From Callaeas wilsoni (lineage: Eukaryota > Chordata > Aves > Passeriformes > Callaeidae), in assembly GCA_013398955.1 (NCBI GenBank), contig VWPU01022929.1, forward strand, positions 1 to 64,000: a stretch of 64,000 nt of DNA, in the 5' to 3' direction. A program made the position numbers and the translations under genes. This document shows, one piece after another, positions 39,201 to 47,905 of this stretch (position 1 is its first letter; the number at the start of each line of letters is the position of its first letter). The notes under the pieces are model-generated. The model saw only the letters and a list, made by a program, of their open reading frames with translations, did not search any database and was not told the DNA's origin.

Positions 39201-42200
39201 CTTAGGTCTACGGTCACTGATTTCCAGCATGGATTCAAAAACAGTGGAAGGCATATTTCACTCAAATATGGACACTTTCCAAATTTGCTTTTTTTTCTTA
39301 AAGTTAAAAGAAATTTTTTAAAGAGAACCAGGAGACTGAAGTTATACAGCATTAACCTACAGCATAAGACACTCAGTTCAAGTCCCACTTCGGAGTTAAA
39401 TCTGGAGTTGGATTCTAGATCTTTGCGGAAAAGTGACTTCCCAGCTACTCAGCTAATAAGGCAAATTCTATCTAAACCCCCACAAATATGCACTTGTGCA
39501 GAAAGGAACAGTCTTGACTAGAAAGAATAAAAAACAGGATACAGAACAACTGCCTAAGTCACTGCCTTACTCCACAGAGAAAAAATTGACTGAGATACTT
39601 CACCTTAGAGGTGTGCTTTAACCCAGGACAACCAGGCATAGCTTTCTCCCTCTCTGACACAGAGATTCGGTTTTTTTATCCTGGACCTTTCTGTCTAGAA
39701 GTGTTTGTCATACATTAAGAAAATAAAAGCTCTAAGCAGGAAAAAAGAGATCATTGTACTCATCTTTAACATGCAAAAAAACATACAACATATCTTAACA
39801 TTAACAAGAAGGGCAGGGAAGGGAGCTGTAACATACAAACATACAGCAAGTGTCCATAGCCCAAAAGAAATTTTGACTCCTGAGCCTCAACATTCCTTTT
39901 ACATAACAATAAAGATTTTTAAAAGGAAATAGTTAACCCATCAGCTAAGACCTGACTGGCAAAATAGTTCATGTTTACATGTGGAAGGCTTTGTTTGTTT
40001 CTTGTTGGGTTTTGTTTTTTTCCTTTTAAACAAAAATACTATTTCACACTTATTTCCCAATGTATGCAAAATTATAAGCTGATCTCATACAAGAGCAAAG
40101 TTTGTCAAGGTGAGTAGAACCAGCCCTACTAATGTCCATATTCCCAATGCAGCAACTCTACAGTGTTGTTCTCTGCCTGGTATTAAATCACATGCAACTG
40201 TGATTGCAGACTGGAGAAGGAAATTGAGGCTCTGGAAAGACAGGAAATGGAAGTCTCAGCTAAGGAAGAAGCTATTTTAAAGAAACTGAAGTCTGTCGAG
40301 AAAACTACAGAAGACATAATAAAGGTTAGTGCTCTATTATCCCAGAAGTAGAATTTATTACTCAATCATCATCATACCCAGGGGAAGAGGAACTAGCTGG
40401 ATCTCATGAGTGGTCATGAGTTTTTGTCTGAAGTGACAGCAGTTCAAACAAGAGAGGGGTCAAGATGTTACATTGTTTAAGGGCCCATATGTCTCCATGT
40501 GCTTATTTATGGGGGTGGTGGCATGATTCCTATCTTTACTCATCTACAGCACATCTCTAAAATACAGCACTGCCACTGACACCCAGCAACTCTGCAACTC
40601 AGCCAGAGACAGACACCAGGTCCAGAGCAGGTACAGAGGCTGGTCTGTTCATTCTCCTTCAGGTGACATGCCCAGCTAAACTGCATCATGCTCTCCGCCA
40701 AGCCCCCGACAGAGACTATGATGCATCTTAATGTTATCAGCCATTAGCCTTTGGCAAAAGGTCATTTTAAAATTACCTTAAACCATCTCAAAAAATACAG
40801 CGATGAAACTAATCTTCAGTTCTTCCAGTTGTTCTTACACACACACGTTCTCTAAAGATACACAGGGAGATAAGTAAAACTGGAAAGCCAAAGTAGAACC
40901 TTTAAAAAAAAAATCTTTGAAGCCAACCAGACTGGGCCACAGTGGGAGGCTAGGTCACTGTTTAACACTTTATAATATTTTTGTCCTTCCCTGTGTGATT
41001 TGGAATCATATTGGCAAAAAAACCCACAGAAATTTCACTTTCTCACTTACCATGCTCCAACTGAGCACGTTTCACTTTTAGCCCCTTCTCTGTATGAAGC
41101 TGTGCACATAAAAGGTTAAAACTATCAGGGAAACCAAAGCACTGTCTAGTTAATATCTTAAAAGTAACTATCACATTTATTGTTAATGGTTCTCTTTCCC
41201 ACCTAGTCTGTGAAGACTGAAAAAGCAGGATTTGAAAAAGGTACGTTTAGTCAAAAGAATATTTTTTAAAAGGTTCTTGCAGAAGTAAGTTAAAACATAC
41301 TAATGCTTTGTGGATCTGTGGATCTTCTTTACTCAGAGGCAGCAGACTACATTTATGCCAGCATCCCTGACCTTCCCAAGTATTTCAGACCTTCTGCACT
41401 GAGAAGTACAGCACATGCTGACACTGATGATGAAGAAAAGAGAAAAGGTACTGCTTATCAGTAACTCCAGAAGGTGTCAATATGTACAAAAGCTTCCTGC
41501 ATATTGTATCTAATACACTTTAAGCAAAGAATAGATATTACAGATATGAGACACTTGTTCTCGTTTAAGCTGTGTTACCAGTTAGGTCATCAAAACTGAG
41601 AGGTGAGACAGTGGTGTAAGGTATATGCCACTGAGAATAACTCTTTTCACCACTGACACTTCTCTCCAGCACTTCATTCCCCTGCCTGTCATAACTGAGT
41701 ACAGACTCCCTTCATATCCTTCATTTCACATTTTCTATCTGCACTTACAGCTGTTGGGCAGCCAGCAGTAGCCTGGTTATTTCCTGACTACTACAAAGCC
41801 TCCTAACCCTTCTGAGTGCCCAAGACTCTCTGGCATCGCAGCACATTGAGCTCTTTCAGCTGCTATTGCCCCACATAACACCAGGGGCCAAGGTTAAATC
41901 TGGATTTCTCAGTCTATCACGTAATGAAAACTGCCTCCTGAACAGCTGATTTTTCCTCACAGAATTAGATCTACATGGAAATATTTTTTCACAGGTTAAA
42001 AGGGGACATTCAAGATGAGAATCTAATATATTGGTTGTGTATGTGATAATTTCACATATTTAATAATTCATTCTGACAGTTGTTCTCTATCACTGTCAGA
42101 ACTCCTATATTTCTTGCAGTTATTTCATTACCAGTTTAAGCACTTGTTTCTTTCAACAGCATTGTTTGCCATGGAAATTAAAGTTGAAAAAGACATGAAG

Positions 42201-45200
42201 ACAGGAGAAAACACAGTGTTATCAACAATACCCCTTCCCTCAAAGGAGTTTAAAGAGACAGGAATTAAAGTCTATGATGATGGCAGGAAGTCAGTCTATG
42301 CAGTGTCCTCAAATGGGAGCACAACACAAAATGGGATGGATGAACTTGCTCCTGTTGAAGTGGAAGACCTGCTACGGCAGGCAACTGAAAAAAATTCTCA
42401 GTCTCCCACAGAGTACCATGAACCTGTGTTTGCAAATAAATTCTGCAGGCCAGTTACTCCTCAGAAAGACAAATTAGACCCTGGACCAAAACCTGAAGGC
42501 ACTGGCAAAAGAGAGATGAATGGATTTAGCAACCATCAGACAGAGCTGTCCTCCAAAACAGAGCCCTTTATGCAGCAAAATAAAGAGAATGGGCTTGATC
42601 TTCCAAAGGTAATACAACCAAAGTCTCCCTCTCCAGTAATTTCCCATTCAGAGAAGGAAGTGCACACTTATCCTGAGAACAGGATGATTCATAATGAAGA
42701 AAGAAAAACTGCACATGAGGAATTAAAACCTTACCAGAATACAAGAGAAAGACATAGTGAGACAATGTTTTTCAATTCCTGTCACCCTAATGAAATGTCC
42801 CCTGCGCCTCAAGATGAGGAAGATGTTCGATACAACATTGTCCAGGCTGTACCTTGTTACGTGGATGAATCTGAACCTGTAACAATGGTTTTCATGGGTT
42901 ATCAGCGCATTGATGATGACGACGCAGAAGCAAACCAAAAGCTGTCCCGATATGACGGGGTTATCCGTGCAGAGCTAGTTATCATTGATGACGATGATGA
43001 AGACAACAGCAAATCTGAGAAACCAGCATATCACCCCGTAGGCCACTATAGTCAAGTTTATCAGCCACCAAACAGGAAAACCACAGAAGCCCCACAGACA
43101 AACCCTGTGAGCAGTCTGGGTGCAAGCCTGAACAAGGTACCCCACAAAAATTCCATCTCCCTGCAAGAACAGGAGGAACGCTTAAGCTCACCAACACACC
43201 ATGCTCATCTTCACAGCCAGATGTCTGGAGATGGCACAGAAGATCCCTCACTAACAGGTAACAGAAAAGGAAAGTCATGTCACTGCTGTTTGCTTATGTA
43301 GCAAACTGACATTGCTCTTATCTCCTGGCAACTGTTTCACTTCTTATGTTGTTGGGATTGCTTCAGACTAATATGCTAATAATAATTTCTTTGCTCTTGT
43401 TTGTTAACAAATACCAATCTACATTTTGGATCTGTTGAATTATTTTGTCTTTAGCAATGCACTAGTTACCATTTCAAATTTTGGAAAATAAACTATCATA
43501 GAAAAGCCACTCCTGTAACCTTCAAAGATTATAAGTGGTTCTCTTTCAAGTTCCATTAATGCTACCACAATCAGCAGAATTAGTTTTAATTTCTTGAAGG
43601 TAACTAACAGCATTGCTACTTAACACTTCCTCCTCCCTCACTGTCATGCTTTTGTGCCTGTCTGCATTCCAACTACTTCCTAGATCATCCAAGTTACTCC
43701 TTAAATCAGAAAGACTGCTTAATAACCAGCTTTACATTGTATTTTTAAGGAATTAATATTGCAAACATTGTCTTGATAGTGTTTATGCAAGTTTTAACAT
43801 TTTTTCATTAACTCGAGTTAGATTTTTATAGCTTCTGAAAGATAATGAAACAGTTTTCATCACTACACATGGTTAGCCCAATAGTCCACAGAGTTATTTT
43901 TGAATACTTTTTATATTCTATTGATACACACAGTATCTATTTCTTACTATAAAGTTTTATAATAAAAGTTTGAAAGCAATAGCAAAATCTTCCAGAAACA
44001 TAGAAAAAACTCTTCTTTATGATTATGTTGCACTTTAATGCATACAATTAAACTGCATTTAAGTATACTTACAGAGCAGCAGATTTCAGACAGTAGTCAC
44101 ATTCCACTTGAAGGAAAGAACACTGTGGCTGAATTACAGGAAGATCAGAGGTCCTGATCCCACATTCTCTCCCTCCAGGCAATTTGCAGCAAAAATGTAA
44201 GTTTGGGCCCTGCCTAAAGCTGTATTGACAGCCCAGGAATTCTTTTGGTAAAGCCAGGAGAGAGGATGATCACTGGGTCATGTAAGAACTTTCAGGTATT
44301 CTTGCATGAGTAGGCACTGATTGGGAAGAGCGGTTTAGCAAGCAATGCTCTCAGCTTTTAGGAGTATCGACATCATGGAGTCATGCACACAACAGCCAGA
44401 AATATTCCAGCAGTGCTGCCCAGCCTGTCTGATCAATAGGGCCACTACACTTTTCAATTACTGGAGAGGAGCTTTGGTCTCCTCAAGAACACATCCTGCC
44501 ATGTGTGTACTTCCCTGTGTCCTCCAGTACCAAGGGCTGCTGCCAGCAGCTCTTATGCCAGAGCTGGAAGCAGAAGTAGTTGGTACAGGCAAGACAAACC
44601 ACTCCAGAAGCTGCTCCAGCCCATTATATTTTGGGGATAGCCCCTTAATTCCCCCATCACATATGTATAGGATAATGGAGAAGAGACACTCACCCACCCA
44701 CCAGCAGGTTTCTACTGAAACAGGTCTTTCATCCTACAGCCTGCTGAGTGAGTGCTCCTGAACGTATCCTGGGAAAGAGTTTTCCAAGCAGTAAGTACAA
44801 GCTGGCAGTACCACTCAGGTGGGCCATATACAGGCCATGAGATGTTAGCTGAGCACCTCTATCCATACCAACCCCAGGAGAAGCATCTGAAATTTCTACA
44901 TTTTTCCCCTTCCACTCAGATACTTCCCAAACAATCTGGGTTCTCTCTCATTTGAGGTTAGCGGAAAACAAATACTGACTTTCACGAAAGGGGACTAAGT
45001 GCAAATATAGCAAAGATATTTGAGAATCTGTCCTGTAAATCTGTATTTGGTCTCACCCATTTACTTAAAACTATTCCACCAATAAGAAAATAGCCAGTTG
45101 GGAAAAATGGATCCCAGCTAAATTACAAGCAGTTTGGCAACTGCCTCAAAAATTCCCCCAGTCAGCACTGCCTCTAAGTGAGTATCTTAATGCCTAGTAG

Positions 45201-47443
45201 AATTTGGAACTAAGCCATATTCTTCTTTAGCCCTCCACTTATTTATTGCCACTCCCTGGGACATTTTTGATCAGTGGAAAAAGCCAGGAAGTGACTCAAT
45301 CTTTCCCAAGCAGCCCTATAATCCTACTGAGACTTCTAAAAGGGAAACAAAACCAGGAAAGCCTCTCGATCTAGAACAATGTATTATACAGAGCTGTTTC
45401 TTAGAGAAATACATTGTTTTCAAAGCAGCCACTGATGCCCACCCTAAAAGGTTCACCCTAAACACCACTAGAGAAAAGAGGGGAGTCAATTATTTTTGGT
45501 AGCTCATCATTCATTACTAAAACAACAAACACTAAAACAGAAAAGCTAATCCTCTCAAACTAAAGCTTTGGGAGGCACTTGCAGCATTTAAACATTAAAC
45601 AAGCACCAAGGACTCTGAAAGACGATGGAAAGCAAAGAAGCACAGGACAGACCAGCATGATGGCCCCTTATGTAACAATTTTTCTTTAGGAAAGAAATGA
45701 ACCTTCAGAACAAGTTACTGAAACAGTGATGGCCAAGGACAAGGAAGCCGAGGTATTGTTCCATGTGCCAATCTATATAGAGAAATATCAGATTACATTA
45801 GGAGCTCTTCATGCCCACCATCTTACAAAGATGTAGGACATATCTCTTTCCATACAGCAGCAATTTTCCTTTTCCCACAAGCTCCTTTCCCCACCAATAT
45901 CTCAAAGTATGTGCCCTCAGAAAAACCATACAGAGAGAAGGATGACAACGGTACACCCATATTTGCGTTATTAGAGCTGATTTTCTTCTTTAAGTTTCAG
46001 GCAAATTAATTCAAGTGCAAACGTTTTGAAGATGCAATACTCATTAGGGAAATGAAAATTCCTTGGGTGGGAACAAAGGCTAGACATAGTGAAATGAATA
46101 AGGAAATGCAAAACTGAAGCTGAATAAGCAGCAAAACCTACTGACGGTGTGGAACAGGCTCTCATGGGACACGAAGGTCCAAGGCTTTTGGCAGCTACCT
46201 AGTCTAGATGAGCTACTTTTTTCCTTACCACTGGAAGCTTTGCGACCTTCAAAAAACACAATGGAGACAGCTCCACTTGTGTTAAAGAAAGTAAAATACA
46301 AAAATCCTTTTTAAAGAAGATTCATGCACACCATCTGTTTCTGTAATGTATAGACAAGACAGAAACAGACTAGGAGCTGTAAGTAAAGCATCAAACTGAC
46401 TGCTCTCAAACCACATCCAGGACTTGAATCCTTCAGAATTCCTCAGCCTGTAAAAAGTACACAGTGTCTTTGTAAGAGCTAAGGTTAACATCAGTGGCTC
46501 TATGATATAAAGTTACACTGAGATGCTTCTATGATTTGCATCAACTTCAGCATTCAAAACATAACTCGAGTTGGACACTTGCTGACATGTGTAAATCAAG
46601 TAAACAGCTGCTTTGACCCCTCGTGTCTCAGCACAGAGACATATGCAGGGTGAAGGAATTTGACATGCTATTTTGGGTAACTCTTCAAACTAACAGGTCA
46701 GAGTAATGGAGATCATTCCCACTGCATTCTCAGATCAACAATGTGCTGGGGGGAGGGTTTTACATATCAAACAACAGCATTATATTGCTGTTCTAAAAAT
46801 AACCTTAACACTAAATCATTGGCCTTGCACCGTCCCTTTCAAACTTGCCCACCTTATACCCAGTCACAGACAACAGCCATACTAATGTTTATACACGTAC
46901 TGTTACTGCATCAGGTGAAATCAGGAACATGACTAACTCCCACTCTGACTCACAACACCAGGAAGAGAGGAAAGTTTTCTCTGAGCATCACAGAAAAGGA
47001 AAAGGATTCCAAACAGTTACAGCTCCCACTGAGGACTTCAGTTTAAACAAAGAGTTTGTTTAATTATTCATGCATCCTTTATATGTCAGCATCCATTCAA
47101 GGGCAAAACCAACTCTGTGTGATATGTTAGTGAAGGTAACAGAGATAAAACAGAAGATAGATGTGCTAATATTTAAACAGCGATTATGGAGTAATTTCTT
47201 AATATACTCACTTTATTGCAAAATTACCAGAACTAACACCTTCTACTGATTTCTTTCTATAACACTAAAACAATGCTTATTCTGCTGGATTAACCGCTGG
47301 AGGTATGTGTATTCTTCATTTTTCTAAATAAGGAGATTTTGCTTCAGAAATAGAAAGAAAGACTTAAAGTGCAATGGCTTTTTTTGTTTATTTTTGCAGC
47401 TCTGAGGATGAGAATGGCAAAGCTGGGGAAAAAAGTGCTTTAA
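24173..47443 (+). CDS. PALMD: Palmdelphin, eight coding exons, 552 residues
   Basis: Spliced gene. Coding exons: 24173-24217, 29393-29473, 34936-35066, 40210-40324, 41207-41240, 41337-41447, 42160-43257, 47400-47443. All introns are GT..AG and all phases agree, giving 1,659 coding bases. The family (paralemmins) comprises acidic proteins linked to membrane and cell-shape dynamics; mammalian palmdelphin is described as mainly cytosolic. Residues 1 to about 125 form a charged coiled coil with EEAELLKERFQAIT at the start and an ALREKWLLDG block. Further recognisable blocks are YIYASIPDLPK (140-150), AMEIKVEKD (176-184), SPTEYHEPVF (254-263), the paralemmin-type EPVTMVFMGYQ (411-421), an acidic run IDDDD (423-427), HKNSISL (501-507) and the C-terminus RMRMAKLGKKVL. 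These match human palmdelphin as I remember it. Residues about 270-390 are weakly similar and mostly polar. The final exon gives the non-lipidated terminus; an alternative end is listed separately. Confidence 0.96.
24247..24266. repeat. A20 homopolymer just inside PALMD intron 1
   Basis: Twenty consecutive A residues beginning 30 bases after the exon 1 donor. Probably a simple repeat; no retroposon body precedes it because coding exon 1 does. Confidence 0.9.
28772..28783. repeat. T12 homopolymer
   Basis: A run of 12 T residues in PALMD intron 1, read as A12 on the other strand. Confidence 0.85.
29393..29473 (+). CDS. PALMD: PALMD coding exon 2 (residues 16-42)
   Basis: 81 bp, 27 codons, phase 0 on both sides. 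Encodes DKRKLQEEITQKRLKVEEEK followed by MKHQHLK, strongly charged coiled-coil sequence. Acceptor cttaatttgtag, donor gtaaat. Confidence 0.94.
29474..34935 (+). other. PALMD: PALMD intron 2
   Basis: 5,462 bp, phase 0, ending in a good pyrimidine tract 'tctatttttccccatcag'. A T14 run lies at 34020-34033. No gene or RNA gene is recognised inside. Confidence 0.85.
34020..34033. repeat. T14 homopolymer
   Basis: Fourteen T residues in PALMD intron 2; simple repeat. Confidence 0.85.
34936..35066 (+). CDS. PALMD: PALMD coding exon 3 (residues 43-86)
   Basis: 131 bp, enters in phase 0 and leaves after two bases of an Arg codon. Begins with KKALREKWLLDGF, the most conserved N-terminal block of the family, then a Gln/Glu-rich coiled coil. 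Donor gtaggg is weaker than the others. Confidence 0.94.
35067..40209 (+). other. PALMD: PALMD intron 3
   Basis: 5,143 bp, phase 2. No gene, RNA gene or clear mobile element is seen. The acceptor is tgtgattgcag. Confidence 0.85.
40210..40324 (+). CDS. PALMD: PALMD coding exon 4 (residues 86-124)
   Basis: 115 bp; the first base completes Arg86. Encodes LEKEIEALERQEMEVSAKEE and AILKKLKSVEKTTEDIIK, the end of the coiled coil. It ends in phase 0 at donor gttagt. Confidence 0.94.
40325..41206 (+). other. PALMD: PALMD intron 4
   Basis: 882 bp, phase 0. Ends in a strong pyrimidine tract 'tctctttcccacctag'. Nothing else seen. Confidence 0.85.
41207..41240 (+). CDS. PALMD: PALMD coding exon 5, 34-bp microexon (residues 125-135)
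   Basis: Encodes SVKTEKAGFEK plus one base. The neighbouring introns are 882 and 96 bp. It is supported by a strong acceptor, donor gtacgt and the phase fit 0 to 1. The residues are less conserved than those of the flanking exons, and skipping it would shift the frame (34 is not a multiple of three). Confidence 0.88.
41337..41447 (+). CDS. PALMD: PALMD coding exon 6 (residues 136-172)
   Basis: 111 bp, phase 1 on both sides. Contains the conserved block YIYASIPDLPK followed by a polar, acidic stretch ending in KRK. Acceptor tttactcag, donor gtactg. Confidence 0.93.
41448..42159 (+). other. PALMD: PALMD intron 6
   Basis: 712 bp, phase 1. Acceptor 'gtttctttcaacag'. The frame of exon 7 happens to stay open back to 42114 across this acceptor, but the spliced join gives the conserved ALFAMEIKVEKD. 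Confidence 0.85.
42160..43257 (+). CDS. PALMD: PALMD coding exon 7, main body (residues 173-538)
   Basis: 1,098 bp, phase 1 on both sides, about two thirds of the protein. It contains AMEIKVEKD, GIKVYDDGRKSVYAVSSNG, SPTEYHEPVF, EDVRYNIVQAVP, EPVTMVFMGYQ, the acidic IDDDD and VIIDDDDEDN runs, HKNSISLQEQEERL and DGTEDPSLT. The middle (residues about 270-390) is Ser/Pro/Lys/Glu-rich and probably disordered. The donor CAG|gtaaca at 43258 leads to exon 8; reading through it gives the alternative end. Confidence 0.96.
43258..43301 (+). CDS. PALMD: Alternative PALMD C-terminus with CaaX box (read-through of exon 7 donor)
   Basis: Without splicing at 43258 the frame continues as GNRKGKSCHCCLLM and stops at TAG 43299-43301. 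The last four residues, CLLM, form a CaaX box; Met at the last position usually favours farnesylation. Cys546 and Cys548 just before Cys549, with a basic RKGK stretch, recreate the prenyl plus palmitoyl anchor layout known for paralemmin-1. Total length would again be 552 residues. AATAAA signals at 43487-43492 and 43961-43966 could end such an mRNA. The tail is seen directly; its use is inferred. Confidence 0.6.
43961..43966 (+). other. PALMD: Candidate poly(A) signal for the CaaX isoform
   Basis: AATAAA, about 660 bases after the alternative stop. A second AATAAA lies at 43487-43492. Either could end the unspliced transcript. Confidence 0.45.
45690..45752 (+). other. Exon-like 63-bp segment of unknown use
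   Basis: Flanked by a pyrimidine-rich acceptor (tttttctttag) and a donor gtattg. In phase 0 it reads ERNEPSEQVTETVMAKDKEAE (split here: ERNEPSEQVTET, then VMAKDKEAE) without a stop. PALMD exon 7 ends in phase 1, and in that phase the segment gives Gly-Lys-Lys-stop, so it would be a terminating cassette. It may be chance, a decayed family exon or an unannotated one. Confidence 0.25.
47400..47443 (+). CDS. PALMD: PALMD coding exon 8, terminal (residues 539-552)
   Basis: Completes an Ala codon and encodes LRMRMAKLGKKVL then TAA (47441-47443). This matches the human palmdelphin terminus as I remember it, which lacks a CaaX box, and so predicts a soluble form. Acceptor tatttttgcag. Confidence 0.94.
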
Positions 47444-47905
47444 CAGCTGTAATGACATGGAAGTAAAATTTACCACTCAAAACCGATAAAGCTAAGAAGA
47501 CTTTCTTCCACATACTTTTTCTGGATCATAATGCTTGTTTTGCTCCTCTGTTTCATGGGCTATTTTGCCCTCTGCATAATGCAATGGACTCTAACAGACT
47601 TTCAGATTTGACCAACTGCCACATACACACAAATCACATCCTGGATTTTGTTAAAAGTAGTGGGAAGTTACCTAAGGCCATACATGCAGTGTATATACAA
47701 GTATGAAGACATGTGCATACCTGTTCTCACGATCAGAAATATGCTGTTGCTATATACACAGAGCAGGTAAACACCTATCTCCATGGAACTTCATGGGACA
47801 TTGTTTCACATTAACGTGTGCCAAGTTATCTGATTTTGACTGAAAATGCTGTTCCAGCATTGTTTTTGTAATAGCATTAGTTAATAAAAAGCAAAATGAG
47901 AGAGG
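47444..47905 (+). other. PALMD: PALMD 3' UTR with poly(A) signal
   Basis: AT-rich sequence after the TAA stop. AATAAA at 47883-47888, inside 'gttaataaaaagc', is the first good poly(A) signal, implying a 3' UTR of roughly 460 bases. The exact cleavage point cannot be seen. Confidence 0.6.

Larger units (their letters stand above)
43302..47399 (+). other. PALMD: Rest of PALMD intron 7 / possible 3' UTR of the CaaX form
   Basis: The first roughly 680 bases may be the 3' UTR of the unspliced CaaX isoform. The remainder is intron. An exon-like 63-bp segment lies at 45690-45752. Ends with a T-rich acceptor 'gtttatttttgcag'. The 138-codon open frame at 44345-44761 resembles nothing known. Confidence 0.7.

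Noticed and set aside
42114..42159. Upstream extension of the PALMD exon 7 frame with its own ATG
   Set aside because: This is intron sequence containing the pyrimidine tract and acceptor; splicing at 42160 restores the conserved ALFAMEIKVEKD.
42982..43278. 98-codon - strand open frame over PALMD exon 7
   Set aside because: Shadow of the coding exon on the opposite strand.
44345..44761. 138-codon + strand open frame in PALMD intron 7
   Set aside because: No resemblance to known proteins and not joinable to PALMD exons in phase.
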